Below, piece after piece: positions 1 to 10,415 of a stretch of 64,000 nt of DNA. The first letter of the stretch is position 1. Every line of letters begins with the position of its first letter. A program made the translations under genes and the position numbers. Location of the stretch: contig NZ_KE386599.1 in the NCBI RefSeq assembly GCF_000427865.1, positions 62,001 to 126,000 of the forward strand, written 5' to 3'. The notes below the pieces were generated by a model that did not search any database, was not told the DNA's origin, and was given only the letters and a program-made list of their open reading frames with translations. This stretch comes from Corynebacterium sputi DSM 45148. GTDB lineage: Bacteria; Actinomycetota; Actinomycetes; Mycobacteriales; Mycobacteriaceae.

Positions 1-1
1 C

Positions 2-355
2 GCGCAGACGCGCGAAGGCGGCCGCTCGATCGCCGTCCTCGGGCAGATGGCGGAGCTCGGCGATGAGACAGAGAAAGAACACCGAGCATTGGCTGAGGTG
101 CTGGTGGACCGGGGCGTCGATATGCTCCTTACCGTCGGAGACAGCGACGGGGCTAGGGCACTGCATCTGGCAGCTTTGGATACAGGTATAAACAATGAGG
201 TTGTTTCCGACTGCGACGGGGCCGTGTCCCGCCTCGCAGAGGTAGCCGGACCGGGCGATGTCGTCCTAGTCAAGGCCTCATACTCGGATGGCCTCTGGCG
301 CGTGGCAGACGGGCTACTTAACGAGATTTCCCAGGATGAAGGGGCAGGCAAGTGA
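2..355 (+). CDS. murF: MurF, UDP-MurNAc-tripeptide-D-Ala-D-Ala ligase, C-terminal part
   Basis: The reading frame is open from the window edge, so only the C-terminal 117 residues are present. The stretch [15 protein letters not shown] matches the C-terminal domain of MurF ligases, which add D-Ala-D-Ala to the UDP-MurNAc tripeptide in the cytoplasm using ATP. The position directly before mraY, with the stop codon overlapping the mraY start by 4 nt, is the standard dcw order. The catalytic and ATP-binding parts lie outside the window. Confidence 0.93.
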   Translation, partial: AQTREGGRSIAVLGQMAELGDETEKEHRALAEVLVDRGVDMLLTVGDSDGARALHLAALDTGINNEVVSDCDGAVSRLAEVAGPGDVVLVKASYSDGLWRVADGLLNEISQDEGAGK

Positions 356-1455
356 CCCAGCTGATAATGAGCGGCGTCGTCGCATTCATTGTGACGGTGT
401 TCCTGACACCGGTGCTGATCAAGCGGTTCTCCGCTGACGGTATCGGCCAGGAGATCCGCGAAGACGGGCCCAAGAGCCACCTGCGTAAGCGCGGCACCCC
501 CACGATGGGTGGTATTGCAATCATCGCCGGCATCGTCGGCGGCTATTTCGCCGCCCACTTGCTGGGAGTGATTACCACCGGCACCGGCCCAACCGCCTCT
601 GGTTTGCTGGTCCTCGGTCTGACCGTCGGTATGGGTCTGATCGGATTCGCCGATGACTTCATCAAGGTTTTTAAGGGCCGCAACCTCGGCTTGAACAAGA
701 CCCAGAAGCTCATCAGTCAGGCCACCCTGGCGATCCTCTTCGGTGTCCTCATCCTTCAGTTCCGCAATGACCAGGGACTGACCCCGGGAACCACGAACCT
801 TTCCTTTGTTCGAGATATCGCGACGGTGAACCTGGCTCCGGGGCCGATGTGGTTGGGCCTGATCATCTTCCTGATCTTCGTCTTCATCGTCATCGCGGGC
901 TGGACTAACGCGGTGAACCTCACTGACGGACTTGATGGTCTTGCCGCCGGTTCGATGGCGCTGCTGCTGGCTACCTACTCTTTGATCACGTTCTGGCAGT
1001 TCCGCAATAGTTGCGACACCGGCGTCGAGCTCGGTTGCTACTCCGTTCGTGACCCGCTGGATGTGGCATTCCTGGCTACCGCTGGTCTTGGTGCCTGCCT
1101 CGGCTTCCTGTGGTGGAACGTCAACCCCGCGAAGATCTTCATGGGCGACACCGGATCGCTCGCACTGGGTGGTCTCGTCGCAGGCCTCTCCTTCGTCACC
1201 AAGACTGAGCTGCTGATGGTCATCATCGGTTTCCTGTTTGTCATGGAAGTTCTCTCCGTCGTCATCCAGGTCATCTCGTACCGGACTACCGGCAAGCGGG
1301 TGTTCCTCATGGCTCCGTTGCACCACCACTTTGAACACAAGGGGTGGTCCGAAACCACGGTCGTCATTAGGTTCTGGCTCATCGCCGCAATCTTCAACAT
1401 CCTTGGCTTTGTCATCTTCTACGGTGCCTGGCTGGTTGACTCCGGGCTGTTCTGA
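352..1455 (+). CDS. mraY: MraY, phospho-N-acetylmuramoyl-pentapeptide transferase
   Basis: This is a 367-aa polytopic membrane enzyme that transfers phospho-MurNAc-pentapeptide from UDP to undecaprenyl phosphate, making lipid I. Family motifs are visible: GTPTMGG (residues 49-55), the aspartate pair in ADDFIK (100-105), NLTDGLDGL (189-197), GDTGS (265-269) and APLHHHFE (321-328). The start is GTG inside a GTGA overlap with the murF stop, and the stop overlaps the murD start by one base, which suggests translational coupling. Length is normal for the family. Confidence 0.97.
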   Translation: MTQLIMSGVVAFIVTVFLTPVLIKRFSADGIGQEIREDGPKSHLRKRGTPTMGGIAIIAGIVGGYFAAHLLGVITTGTGPTASGLLVLGLTVGMGLIGFADDFIKVFKGRNLGLNKTQKLISQATLAILFGVLILQFRNDQGLTPGTTNLSFVRDIATVNLAPGPMWLGLIIFLIFVFIVIAGWTNAVNLTDGLDGLAAGSMALLLATYSLITFWQFRNSCDTGVELGCYSVRDPLDVAFLATAGLGACLGFLWWNVNPAKIFMGDTGSLALGGLVAGLSFVTKTELLMVIIGFLFVMEVLSVVIQVISYRTTGKRVFLMAPLHHHFEHKGWSETTVVIRFWLIAAIFNILGFVIFYGAWLVDSGLF

Positions 1456-2882
1456 TGAGCGCCCTAGTAGATCTCGTCCGTTCCGGTGGCCATATCCTGG
1501 TGGCCGGAGCCGGAGTGTCCGGTGCCGGCATCGTCGCGATCCTGAAGGATCTCGGAGCCACCAACATCACCGTGGTCGACGACAACACCGAGCGGGCCCT
1601 GTCTCTCGGAGTCTCATTCAGCACCACCGCTGAGGCCGCTGCCGACCTGACTGAGGTCTGTCTCATCGCTGCCTCCCCGGGGTGGCGCCCGGATTCGGCG
1701 TTGTTCGCTGCAGCGGATGCTGCCGGAGTTCCGGTCGTCGGCGAGATCTCCTTGGCACGAGCCGGCGATGCCGATGGTGTGTGGGGAGATCCTCGCACTT
1801 GGATCGTCATCACCGGTACCAACGGCAAAACGACGACCACCGGCATGCTTGCCGCAATCCTTGGTCCGCGCGGACTGGCTGTCGGCAACATTGGTGTGCC
1901 CCTGCACACCGCGTTGACTGCGCCTCATCGCGTGGAGATCCTCGCTGCTGAATTGTCGAGTTTCCAACTGCATTGGTCACCGACTGTGCACCCCGATGCG
2001 GGCGCATTGCTGAACCTTGCTGAAGATCACATCGATTGGCACGGTTCTTTCGAGAACTATGCCCTGGACAAGGCAAATGCCTTGACGGGTGAGGTTGCGG
2101 TCTATGGTGCGGATGACCAGATGGTGGCTGAGACCGTCGGGAAGCTCCGCGAAGCAGGCACTCTCGCGCCGCAGGTCGTCGGTTTCACCGCAGGTGAGCC
2201 GGCCCCAGGGCAGGTCGGGATCAAAGATGGTCAGGTCGTCGATCGGGCTTTTTCTGATGATCCCGATGGTCTGGCGATCACCGCCGCTGATCACCTGCAG
2301 CCGCCGGGGATCCGCGGACAGCTCAACGGCACTGCAGCGATTGCCCTGGCCAGGTCTGTTGGCCTGACGCCAGAAGAGATCACTGAGGGCTTATCGACGT
2401 TTACCGTCGAGGCTCACCGCGGCCAGATTGTGCACCGCTCGGCAGACGTGGTGTGGTTCGACGACTCGAAGGCGACCAACCCCCATGCTGCAGACGCAGC
2501 GATGACCGGGCTGAGCGATTTCGTGTGGGTCGGCGGAGGCCAGCTCAAGGGCGCAGACATTCGTCCCCTCGTCGCGAAGCATGCGCATTCCATGAACTCA
2601 GCTGTTCTGCTCGGGGTTGACGCACAGCAGATCGCCGATGCATTGGCAGAGGTCCGACCTGATCTGCCGGTGACGGTAATTACGGACACTGACCCCCGTC
2701 AGTCGATGATCCAGGCGACCGCCGCGGCAGCCGCTGCGGCAACGTCGACCGTGCTGCTTGCTCCGGCCGCAGCAAGCCTGGACATGTTCACCGGCATGTC
2801 TCAGCGTGGCGATTTCTTCGCTGAGGGAGCGGTTCTGGCTACCATGGCGGAAAATCACACCGAGGCCACGGAGAGGCGGTAA
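1455..2882 (+). CDS. murD: MurD, UDP-MurNAc-L-alanine D-glutamate ligase
   Basis: This 475-aa cytoplasmic ligase adds D-Glu to UDP-MurNAc-L-Ala using ATP. An N-terminal Rossmann-like part begins with ILVAGAGVSG (residues 14-23), the Mur-ligase P-loop TGTNGKTT lies at 120-127, and the middle domain carries the family sequence NLAEDHIDWH. It starts at the ATG of the TGATG overlap with mraY and ends 3 nt before ftsW. The annotation is secure by motif and position. Confidence 0.97.
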   Translation: MSALVDLVRSGGHILVAGAGVSGAGIVAILKDLGATNITVVDDNTERALSLGVSFSTTAEAAADLTEVCLIAASPGWRPDSALFAAADAAGVPVVGEISLARAGDADGVWGDPRTWIVITGTNGKTTTTGMLAAILGPRGLAVGNIGVPLHTALTAPHRVEILAAELSSFQLHWSPTVHPDAGALLNLAEDHIDWHGSFENYALDKANALTGEVAVYGADDQMVAETVGKLREAGTLAPQVVGFTAGEPAPGQVGIKDGQVVDRAFSDDPDGLAITAADHLQPPGIRGQLNGTAAIALARSVGLTPEEITEGLSTFTVEAHRGQIVHRSADVVWFDDSKATNPHAADAAMTGLSDFVWVGGGQLKGADIRPLVAKHAHSMNSAVLLGVDAQQIADALAEVRPDLPVTVITDTDPRQSMIQATAAAAAAATSTVLLAPAAASLDMFTGMSQRGDFFAEGAVLATMAENHTEATERR

Positions 2883-2885
2883 GCC

Positions 2886-4301
2886 ATGTCCGCACCGTCC
2901 GGCAAGCGAACCAGGTTCCGCGATTTCGTCGCGGATCAGACTGCCCGCCCGCTGTTCGACTACTTCATGCTGCTGGGCATCACGGTGGTCCTCACCGGGA
3001 TCGGCCTAGTCATGGTTCTGTCTGCGTCGATGGCAACCTCCGGCCAAGAGTCGGGGAGTGTCTGGGGCGTGTTTATTCGCCAGGCCGTGATGGTGGTCCT
3101 CGGTTTCATCGGTTTCTGGATCGTCTTGCAGGTGCGCATCCGTGCTATCAAGGCCCTGGCGACACCGATGATGGTCATCTCGCTGATCGCCCTCGTGGCC
3201 GTGCTCGTGGTGGGCACCGGTATGGACGAATGGGGTGCGCAGCAGTGGATCCGCGTCGGGAGTGTGGGGCTACAGCCTTCGGAATTGGCGAAGATCGCAC
3301 TGTCTCTGTGGGGAGCGAAGGTGCTGGCTGACCGCCTTCGCAAGGCAACGACCTTCGGCGAGCTTTACGGTCTTTTCGCGGCTGGTGCGCTGGCCACAAT
3401 TCTTCTTGTCGCAGTCCAGCGGGATCTCGGCATGGTCGTGGTGATCTCGGTGGTCGCGCTGGCACTGACCGTCTGTACTGGACTTCCAGGCAAGGCGATC
3501 GCGCTGCTCACCGGCGTTGGCATTATCGGGTTCGTGCTGTTGATCTTGTTCGAGGGATTCCGCTCCCAGCGAATCCTTACGTACTTGGACACCTTCTTCC
3601 TTAACTACAGCGACATTCGCGGGCCGGGTTATCAGGTCTATCAGGGCACCTTGTCCCTCGCGGATGGCTCGTTGACGGGAGTTGGCCTCGGGCAGTCCCG
3701 CGCGAAGTGGTTCTACCTGCCGGAAGCTAACAATGACTTCATCTTCGCCATCATCGGCGAGGAACTTGGTTTCCTGGGCGCAACACTCGTGATCGTCCTG
3801 TACGGACTGCTCGGATGGGTAGGCCTGCGCATCGCAATGAAGCAGGTGGACCCATTCCTGCGGTTGCTCGCGGCCACGCTGACCACCTCGGTCGTAGTGT
3901 CGGCGTTCATCAACATCGGTTATGTCGTCGGCTGGCTCCCGGTCACCGGCATTCAGCTGCCATTGATTTCCGCCGGTGGTACCTCCGCGATCATCACGAT
4001 CGGTTCGATGGGAATGCTCGCGACATGTGCGCGCCACGAACCTGAGTCGATCTCTGCGATGCAAACCTCCGGTCGACCCGTTGTGGACCGAGTACTTCGC
4101 GTCCCGGAACCGCTGCCATATGAACAGCGCAGCGTCCGAGATGGACGCTCACGGGCGCACCGCGAACCGCAGCGCTTCGGCAAGCCCGTCACTTACGACA
4201 ATGACGTCAGAGGCGGCACCGGAGTCGACCTCGACCGGCCACGCCGGCGGGACCCACGACAAGGCACACGAAATAACGGACAGGGCAGGAGCAGAAGGTG
4301 A
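2886..4301 (+). CDS. ftsW: FtsW, septal SEDS peptidoglycan polymerase
   Basis: This 471-aa polytopic SEDS protein polymerises lipid II into septal glycan strands together with a class B penicillin-binding protein. The SEDS signatures are present: a hydrophobic multi-pass body from about residue 25 to 390, the QPSELAKIA segment, the long periplasmic loop with GPGYQVYQG, and [11 protein letters not shown] near the end of the membrane part. The last 80 residues are a hydrophilic, arginine-rich cytoplasmic tail. A GGAGAGGCGG stretch before the ATG can act as ribosome binding site. Its stop overlaps the murG GTG. Confidence 0.95.
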   Translation: MSAPSGKRTRFRDFVADQTARPLFDYFMLLGITVVLTGIGLVMVLSASMATSGQESGSVWGVFIRQAVMVVLGFIGFWIVLQVRIRAIKALATPMMVISLIALVAVLVVGTGMDEWGAQQWIRVGSVGLQPSELAKIALSLWGAKVLADRLRKATTFGELYGLFAAGALATILLVAVQRDLGMVVVISVVALALTVCTGLPGKAIALLTGVGIIGFVLLILFEGFRSQRILTYLDTFFLNYSDIRGPGYQVYQGTLSLADGSLTGVGLGQSRAKWFYLPEANNDFIFAIIGEELGFLGATLVIVLYGLLGWVGLRIAMKQVDPFLRLLAATLTTSVVVSAFINIGYVVGWLPVTGIQLPLISAGGTSAIITIGSMGMLATCARHEPESISAMQTSGRPVVDRVLRVPEPLPYEQRSVRDGRSRAHREPQRFGKPVTYDNDVRGGTGVDLDRPRRRDPRQGTRNNGQGRSRR

Positions 4302-5407
4302 CCTCAGGAACGGACAACGCACCGTCGATCGTCGTAGCCGGAGGTGGCACCGCAGGGCACATTGAGCCTGCGCTTGCCGTCGCCGACGCGATTCGGACGC
4401 TGGTGCCCGAGGCGCGTGTTACCGCCCTCGGTACCGAGCGAGGCTTGGAGGGCGACCTCGTGCCTGCCCGCGGTTATGAACTTCGGATGATTCCTCCGGT
4501 GCCAGTGCCGCGCAAACTCAATGTGGATCTGATCAAGCTGCCGTTCCGGGTTCTCAACGCCGTGCGCAAGACTCGTTCGATCTATAAGGATGTCGGTGCT
4601 GACGCTGTCATCGGATTCGGTGGATACGTTTCCGCCCCCGCATATCCGGCTTGCCGGGCAGGGAAGAAGATCCCCTTCGCTGTGCACGAGGCCAACGCCC
4701 GCGCTGGTCTTGCCAACAAGCTTGGCACCTGGCTCGGCGGCAAGGGCTTGGCAGCGGTGCCGGGCTCGGGCATCAAAGCTGAGGTCGTCGGCATCCCTGT
4801 GCGGTCATCGCTGTCCCACTTGGACCGCGCTGCAACTCGCGCCGAGGCACGTGATTTCTTCGGTCTGCCGCAGGAAGGCCCCGTCCTCTTCGTTACTGGT
4901 GGCTCCCAGGGCGCCCGGAGTATTAACGATGCGGTCAGTGCCGCATCAGAGGCGCTCACAGCTGCAGGCGTATCGGTCCTGCACGCTCATGGCCGCAAGA
5001 ATACGATCGAGTTCACCCAGTCTCCCGGCGGCGGTACGTACGTCGCACTGCCGTACATTGACCGCATGGACCTCGCGTACTCGGCGGCGGACCTGGCGGT
5101 GTGTCGCTCCGGTGCTATGACCGTCGCGGAGATTTCGGCAACCGGTCTGCCAGCCGTTTATGTCCCGCTTCCGCACGGCAACGGTGAGCAGGCTTTGAAC
5201 GCCTCGGCCGTGGTAGCCGCAGGTGGCGGAATCATCATTGATGACGCTGACCTGACTCCGCAGAAGGTCGAGCAGGACATCCTGCCGATGCTGCAGGACC
5301 CGGCGCTCATCGCTTCGATGTCTGCCGCTGCAGCTGAAGCCGGTTCCCGTGACGCCGCTGATGTCATCGCCCGGCGAGTGCTGGAACTTGCCGGTTATTC
5401 TGTCTGA
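4298..5407 (+). CDS. murG: MurG, UDP-GlcNAc:lipid I N-acetylglucosaminyltransferase
   Basis: This 369-aa peripheral membrane glycosyltransferase converts lipid I to lipid II. The donor/acceptor glycine loop [14 protein letters not shown] lies at residues 14-27, and the C-terminal half has [10 protein letters not shown] and the UDP-sugar site sequence SGAMTVAEI. The GTG start overlaps the ftsW stop by 4 nt (GTGA). A 36-nt gap separates it from murC. Confidence 0.97.
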   Translation: MTSGTDNAPSIVVAGGGTAGHIEPALAVADAIRTLVPEARVTALGTERGLEGDLVPARGYELRMIPPVPVPRKLNVDLIKLPFRVLNAVRKTRSIYKDVGADAVIGFGGYVSAPAYPACRAGKKIPFAVHEANARAGLANKLGTWLGGKGLAAVPGSGIKAEVVGIPVRSSLSHLDRAATRAEARDFFGLPQEGPVLFVTGGSQGARSINDAVSAASEALTAAGVSVLHAHGRKNTIEFTQSPGGGTYVALPYIDRMDLAYSAADLAVCRSGAMTVAEISATGLPAVYVPLPHGNGEQALNASAVVAAGGGIIIDDADLTPQKVEQDILPMLQDPALIASMSAAAAEAGSRDAADVIARRVLELAGYSV

Positions 5408-5443
5408 CCCCACCCTTTACCGCTGAACCAAAGGTGATTACCA

Positions 5444-6889
5444 ATGAGCAACGCAACGTCTTCGCCGGACCTCCCGCAGAGCGTCCACATGATCGGGATC
5501 GGCGGTGCCGGGATGTCCGGTGTCGCTCGCATTTTGTTGTCCCGCGGTGTCAGGGTTAGCGGCTCGGATGTCAAGGAGTCCCGAGCGGTCGTCGGTCTCC
5601 GCGCAATGGGGGCAGCCATTGAGATCGGTCATGCCGCAGAGAACCTGACTGCGTCAGGATCGCTTCCCGACGCCGTCGTCGTTTCCTTCGCCGCCATCCC
5701 CGACACCAACCCGGAGTTGGCTGAGGCAAAGAAGCAGGGGATTGAGGTGCTCAAGCGCTCCGATGTTCTAGGAATGCTTCTCGACGGCTACCGCGGCGTC
5801 CTGATCGCCGGCACCCACGGTAAGACGTCAACGACATCGTTGGCTGTGGCCGCACTTCAGTCGGCGGGCCTTGACCCGTCCTTCGCCGTCGGCGGACTGA
5901 TGTCCCGTGCCGGTATCAATGCTCATCACGGCACCGGAGATGTCTTCGTTGCCGAAGCAGATGAGTCTGACGCCTCACTGCTCACCTACGCACCGCAGGT
6001 AGCTGTGGTGACCAATGTCGAGGAGGACCACCTCGACTTCTTCGGAACCCCGGAGAAGTACTACCAGGTCTTCGACGACTTCGCGGATCGCATTATCCCC
6101 GGTGGCACCCTTGTGGTCTGCCTCGAGGATGACCGTGCTGCACAGTTGGGTATCCGTGCTTTGGCGCGGGGCGTCCGGGTTGTGGGTTATGGCGGCGAGG
6201 AGTGGGCCGATAAGTACCCGGAGATTCCGGTTGCGGCTGTCCTACATGGCTGGACCAGCACCGGTGGCGGAGCGCAGGTGTCTGCCAAGGTTCTCGGTGA
6301 GGACGTGGTGTTCCAACTCCAGCAGCCGGGCCGTCACATGGCGCTCAATGCACTGGCGGCTCTCGTCGCCGGTCGCTGTGTGGGTGCAGACCTAGACCGG
6401 ATGGCCAGTGGCCTCTCGGAATTCACAGGTGTGCGCCGCCGTTTCGATTACCACGGTGTTGTCGAAAACGGGCAGTTCGCCGGAGCGCGAGTATTCGACG
6501 ACTACGCTCACCATCCCACCGAGGTCCGTGCAGTACTGAACGCCGCGCGTGATCTGGTGAAGGATGCGGGCAAGGGGCGCGTGGTCGCGGTTTTCCAGCC
6601 GCACCTGTATTCGCGCACCGAGAACTTCTCCGCTGAGTTCGCCGAGGCATTGTCCACGGCCGATCTCGTTGTGGCTCTCGATATTTTCGGTGCCCGGGAA
6701 GAACCGCGCCCGGGCGTCGACGGAACCCTGATCTCTGATTCGGTCACCGTCCCGGTTGTCTATGAGCCCCATTTCGCAGATGTCCCGGAGCGCGTGCGCG
6801 AGATCGCGGGTCCAGATGACGTGATCCTCACCATCGGTGCGGGTACCGTCACCATGCTTGCGGACGAGATCCTCGAGGTTCTTCAGTGA
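5444..6889 (+). CDS. murC: MurC, UDP-MurNAc L-alanine ligase
   Basis: This 481-aa ligase commits UDP-MurNAc to the peptide branch by adding L-Ala. The N-terminal UDP-binding motif GIGGAGMSG lies at residues 18-26, the P-loop AGTHGKTSTTS at 122-132, and the C-terminal domain has the family sequence FDDYAHHPTE. It starts at ATG 5444 after a weak AAAGGTGA ribosome binding site. The stop overlaps the ftsQ GTG start. Confidence 0.97.
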   Translation: MSNATSSPDLPQSVHMIGIGGAGMSGVARILLSRGVRVSGSDVKESRAVVGLRAMGAAIEIGHAAENLTASGSLPDAVVVSFAAIPDTNPELAEAKKQGIEVLKRSDVLGMLLDGYRGVLIAGTHGKTSTTSLAVAALQSAGLDPSFAVGGLMSRAGINAHHGTGDVFVAEADESDASLLTYAPQVAVVTNVEEDHLDFFGTPEKYYQVFDDFADRIIPGGTLVVCLEDDRAAQLGIRALARGVRVVGYGGEEWADKYPEIPVAAVLHGWTSTGGGAQVSAKVLGEDVVFQLQQPGRHMALNALAALVAGRCVGADLDRMASGLSEFTGVRRRFDYHGVVENGQFAGARVFDDYAHHPTEVRAVLNAARDLVKDAGKGRVVAVFQPHLYSRTENFSAEFAEALSTADLVVALDIFGAREEPRPGVDGTLISDSVTVPVVYEPHFADVPERVREIAGPDDVILTIGAGTVTMLADEILEVLQ

Positions 6890-7575
6890 CGAAGTCCCCT
6901 CGGTTCCGGTGGTCGACGGGCACCGGTGTGCTCGTTGTTCTGGCCACCTCCGCGGTCGTCGCTCTACTTGCTTGGATCATCCTGTGGTTTACTCCCGCGG
7001 CCGAGGTCAGAGATTTCGAGGTCATCGGAGCGGATAATTCCGGTGCGGAATCGGTGATCGAGGCGTCCGGAATCTCGGAGGGGGAGAAGCTCGCACGGAT
7101 CCCCACTGAAGATGCTGCCCGAGCGATTGCGGCTGAGCCGTGGATCGAACGGGTCACTGTCGACCGGTCGTGGCCGTCGACGGTGAAGATCGAAGTGCAA
7201 GAACATGCTGTTGGGCTATTTGTGCGGACCCCGGATGGGGAACTGCTCTATTCGACTGATGGCGTACCGCTCGTGGTGGCCCCACCACCAGAGGGCGCGG
7301 TCGAACTTGCGGGCATGGACCCAGAAGAGGCCGAAAATGTGGCTCCTGAGGCTCTAGAGGTACTTGAGGCGCTTCCAGAGGAAGTCCGCCATCAAGTTTT
7401 CCTCGTCGACGCTCCAGGACCACGGGATATGACACTGGTGTTGCACGGAGACCGGACGGTGTACGTCGGGTCCTCGGACAATGCGAGGGAAAAAGGGCTG
7501 GCAGCGCGGGCGGTTTTAACGCGTGAAGAACCTCATTGGAACGTCTCGGACCCCGAGCGGCCAGCTTCACGCTAG
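6886..7575 (+). CDS. ftsQ: FtsQ/DivIB cell-division protein
   Basis: This 229-aa bitopic division protein has a short cytoplasmic N-terminus, one membrane segment at about residues 13-36, and an extracytoplasmic POTRA domain beginning near VRDFEVIGADNSG (41-53). The following beta domain contains the FtsQ-type sequence WIERVTVDRSWPSTVKIEV written in two adjacent motifs (WIERVTVDR and PSTVKIEV). It links the Z-ring to the septal synthases. GTG start, overlapping the murC stop by 4 nt; it closes the uninterrupted part of the cluster. Confidence 0.92.
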   Translation: MTKSPRFRWSTGTGVLVVLATSAVVALLAWIILWFTPAAEVRDFEVIGADNSGAESVIEASGISEGEKLARIPTEDAARAIAAEPWIERVTVDRSWPSTVKIEVQEHAVGLFVRTPDGELLYSTDGVPLVVAPPPEGAVELAGMDPEEAENVAPEALEVLEALPEEVRHQVFLVDAPGPRDMTLVLHGDRTVYVGSSDNAREKGLAARAVLTREEPHWNVSDPERPASR

Positions 7576-7756
7576 AGTTCTATTGTTGTCTCGACGGGGA
7601 TGTGGAGCATGGTTCTCCATCCCTAAAGCTCAACTTTAGAGTGGCGACACGCCACATCACCGGCATCCTGTTACACAGCCTGGAAATGCTGAAAGATGGG
7701 CCGAGAGATAGTCCCGGCACAAAATCCGAACAATGTAAGGAAGGGCGAGCACCTAC
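7576..7756 (+). promoter_or_regulatory. ftsQ-ftsZ intergenic region with two tandem hairpins
   Basis: This 181-bp gap has no gene. It holds two perfect short inverted repeats side by side: CTAAAG (7623-7628) with CTTTAG (7634-7639), and GTGGCG (7641-7646) with CGCCAC (7650-7655). ftsZ in relatives has its own promoters in this gap, so I infer promoters and a structured 5-prime leader. No exact promoter is assigned. A GTAAGGAAGGGCG ribosome-binding stretch precedes the ftsZ ATG. Confidence 0.5.
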
Positions 7757-9007
7757 ATGACCTCCCCGAATAACTACCTCGCCGTAATCAAGGTCGTAGG
7801 AGTCGGCGGCGGCGGCGTCAATGCCGTGAACCGCATGATCGAGGAAGGACTCAAGGGCGTCGAGTTCATCGCGATCAACACCGATTCGCAGGCACTTATG
7901 TTCTCGGACGCTGACGTGAAGCTCGACATCGGCCGTGAGGCCACCCGTGGACTCGGTGCCGGCGCCGACCCTGAGGTTGGCCGTAAGTCCGCTGAGGACC
8001 ACAAGGACGAGATTGAGGCTGCACTGGAAGGTGCGGACATGGTCTTCGTCACCGCCGGTGAAGGCGGCGGTACCGGAACCGGTGCTGCCCCCGTTGTTGC
8101 TTCGATCGCGAAGAAGGCTGGTGCGCTGACCGTCAGCGTCGTCACCAAGCCCTTCACCTTCGAGGGCAACAGCCGTACCCGCAAGGCCACCGAGGGCATC
8201 GAAGCACTCAAGGAAGCCTGCGACACCCTCATCGTGATCCCGAACGACCGCCTGCTGCAGATCAGCGAGAAGAACGTCTCCATGATGGAGGCCTTCCGCT
8301 TCGCTGATGAGGTCCTGCTCAATGGTGTCCAGGGCATCACTGATTTGATCACCACCCCGGGCATGGTCAACGTGGACTTCGCGGACGTCTGCTCTGTGAT
8401 GAGTGGAGCAGGCTCCGCCCTGATGGGTGTCGGTGCCGCCCGCGGCGAAAACCGTTCACTCACCGCCGCAGAGATCGCTGTGAACTCCCCGCTGCTGGAG
8501 ACCTCGATGGACGGCGCCACGGGCGTCCTCATCTCCTTCGCTGCTGCCTCCGACCTCGGACTTCTCGAAGTCAGTGAAGCAGCGACTCTGGTCACCGAGC
8601 GTGCGCACCCGGATGCAAACATCATCTTCGGTTCCTTCATCGACGAGAACATGGGCGACGAAGTCCGCGTGACCGTCATCGCCACCGGTTTCGACGACTC
8701 CGCCTCCGGCCGCGTGCCGGAGCAGGTCCGAATCCCGGCCGCCGAGAAGGAGGAGGCACCTGCTCCTGAGCAGAACAACGGTGGCAAGCACCACCTCGAT
8801 GATGAGCGTGCACCGGCTAGCAGCGGTGGCATCTTCGGCGGGGGAGAAGGCTCCAATTCCTTCACCCCGCAGCCGGAGGTTAAGCCGGCCCCGCGTAACC
8901 CAGGTCTGTGGGAGCCGCAGGAGGGCCGCAAGCCGGAGCGTCCCCAGCCGACTCGTCAGGATAAGGACGAGGACGACGACGGACTCGGACTCCCGGGATT
9001 CATGTGA
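7757..9007 (+). CDS. ftsZ: FtsZ, tubulin-like cell-division GTPase
   Basis: This 416-aa GTPase polymerises into the Z-ring at mid-cell. The nucleotide-binding [13 protein letters not shown] (residues 15-27) and the tubulin signature GGGTGTG (103-109) are intact. After the conserved core (to about 315) comes a disordered, charged linker, and the C-terminal tail [11 protein letters not shown] is the peptide recognised by SepF in actinobacteria. It is preceded by a 181-bp gap with its own ribosome binding site. The stop overlaps the next start (GTGA). Confidence 0.98.
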   Translation: MTSPNNYLAVIKVVGVGGGGVNAVNRMIEEGLKGVEFIAINTDSQALMFSDADVKLDIGREATRGLGAGADPEVGRKSAEDHKDEIEAALEGADMVFVTAGEGGGTGTGAAPVVASIAKKAGALTVSVVTKPFTFEGNSRTRKATEGIEALKEACDTLIVIPNDRLLQISEKNVSMMEAFRFADEVLLNGVQGITDLITTPGMVNVDFADVCSVMSGAGSALMGVGAARGENRSLTAAEIAVNSPLLETSMDGATGVLISFAAASDLGLLEVSEAATLVTERAHPDANIIFGSFIDENMGDEVRVTVIATGFDDSASGRVPEQVRIPAAEKEEAPAPEQNNGGKHHLDDERAPASSGGIFGGGEGSNSFTPQPEVKPAPRNPGLWEPQEGRKPERPQPTRQDKDEDDDGLGLPGFM

Positions 9008-9729
9008 GTGCAGGATACGACGCCCGTCGTGTGCGCAAGGTAATGACCACCCGCACCGGCGGGTTTTCCGCGGAACCGTTCGGTTCTTTCAACCTCGCGC
9101 AGCATGTGGGGGACCGGCCTGAAGACGTCGCCCGTAATCGGGCGAGTCTTGCCGAGCGACTCAACCTGCCCGAAGAGAGCTTCGTCTGGATGGAACAGAC
9201 GCACTCGACGAACGTGCAGATCATTGAGTCCCTTCCGGACGGCCCCCTGGCCGACACCGATGCCATTGTTACGAATGTTCCCGGTATCGCCTTGACTGTC
9301 CTGGTGGCTGACTGCGTGCCGGTGCTGTTGTGGGACGAGACCGTCGGAGTTATTGCCGCGGCTCACGCCGGTCGCCAAGGCGCTCGAGACGGAGTGGTTA
9401 AAAAGACTGTTGAGGCTATGCAGAGTCTTGGCGCCGTGCCAATGCAGATCCATGGACTTCTCGGACCTGCCGCCTGTGGCGCTGAGTATGAGGTGCCGGA
9501 AGAGATGGCTGCGGACGTCGAGAAGCATCTTCCAGGCTCTCGGACGCTAACGCTGAATAAGACCCCCGGTTTGGATATCCGACAAGGAGTGCAACGTCAG
9601 TTGCGCGATCTTGGAGTTGTGTCGGTCGACATCATGACGCCATGCACGATCACTGACGAAAGGTTCTTCTCCTACCGCCGGGAGGGGCTTACCGGCCGCC
9701 ACGCAGGAGTGATCGTTCTCGACGACTAA
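9004..9729 (+). CDS. pgeF: PgeF/YfiH-type peptidoglycan editing factor (laccase domain)
   Basis: This 241-aa cytoplasmic protein of the multicopper-oxidase-like YfiH family carries the conserved residues of the family in [21 protein letters not shown] and [14 protein letters not shown]. In other bacteria PgeF hydrolyses aberrant UDP-MurNAc-L-Ser to prevent misincorporation of serine into peptidoglycan, which fits the location after ftsZ. The GTG start overlaps the ftsZ stop by 4 nt. In related genomes it is followed by yggS, which is absent here. Confidence 0.88.
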   Translation: MSAGYDARRVRKVMTTRTGGFSAEPFGSFNLAQHVGDRPEDVARNRASLAERLNLPEESFVWMEQTHSTNVQIIESLPDGPLADTDAIVTNVPGIALTVLVADCVPVLLWDETVGVIAAAHAGRQGARDGVVKKTVEAMQSLGAVPMQIHGLLGPAACGAEYEVPEEMAADVEKHLPGSRTLTLNKTPGLDIRQGVQRQLRDLGVVSVDIMTPCTITDERFFSYRREGLTGRHAGVIVLDD

Positions 9730-9897
9730 ATCTGTCGTCTGTTTTAACGGGTGAATGATGGGTGTCACATCGCTGATTCTGCGGAAAACCTGAAAAATTG
9801 GGTACGTTTGGTGTGTCGGATCTCTCGTGCGACTGGAGTGAACGGTACGTTGGAGCCACTGGCCCCATTCAGGCAGAAACTATATTGAAGGATTGAC
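9730..9897 (+). promoter_or_regulatory. pgeF-sepF gap with likely sepF promoter; site where yggS is expected
   Basis: This 168-bp gap holds no open reading frame with yggS similarity. A TATATT -10-like element lies at 9881-9886, and AAGGA at 9888-9892 is a ribosome binding site 5 nt before the sepF ATG. The -35 element is not clear. The gap is the place where corynebacterial relatives carry the PLP-binding protein gene yggS. Confidence 0.45.
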
Positions 9898-10404
9898 ATG
9901 GCGGAATCAATGAAGAAGTTCAAGGAATTCTTCGGTCTCAACCCGATCGATGATCGTCAGTATGAACCGGGCTACATCGACGAAATTGACGAGTACGATC
10001 GCGGTGGCCGATACGCGGACGACCGGTACTCGGATGACTACGTCGAGTACGACGAGCCGCGTGGCTACCGCCATAATCCCGAGCCTTTGACTCCGGCTCC
10101 GCTGCCGCCGATGGAAACCCCGGTTGTGCCGAAGCACGTGTACTTCAAGCCGAGTTCCTCCTTCATGGCTAAGTACTCAGAGGCCCGTCAGATCGGCGAG
10201 CGATTCCGCGAAGGCGACATCGTGACTTTCGATCTGGTGGATCTAGCGCCGGAGGAGCGCAAGCGCTACCTCGATTTCGCGGCAGGCATGTCCTTCGCGT
10301 TGTGCGGAAAGATCGAGCGAGAGGGCACTTCCTTCACGCTTTTGCCGGAAGGCGTCGACATGTCGGCGACGGGCACCGGTCGACGTAGCGCCCTGTCCGG
10401 CTAG
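9898..10404 (+). CDS. sepF: SepF, FtsZ membrane anchor
   Basis: This 168-aa cytoplasmic protein anchors FtsZ filaments to the membrane. It has a charged, tyrosine- and aspartate-rich N-terminal half (residues 15-60) and a SepF core domain from about residue 80 to 158, including RQIGERFREGDIVTFDL and RKRYLDFAAGMSFAL. Its position between ftsZ/pgeF and yggT/divIVA is the standard actinobacterial order. The C-terminal tail of FtsZ in this window is its expected partner. Confidence 0.95.
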   Translation: MAESMKKFKEFFGLNPIDDRQYEPGYIDEIDEYDRGGRYADDRYSDDYVEYDEPRGYRHNPEPLTPAPLPPMETPVVPKHVYFKPSSSFMAKYSEARQIGERFREGDIVTFDLVDLAPEERKRYLDFAAGMSFALCGKIEREGTSFTLLPEGVDMSATGTGRRSALSG

Positions 10405-10415
10405 GCTGGGAAGAC

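Noticed and set aside
7774-8931. 385-aa open frame on the minus strand
   Set aside because: It lies wholly within ftsZ, is Ser/Pro/Ala-rich and shows no domain; it is a shadow of ftsZ.
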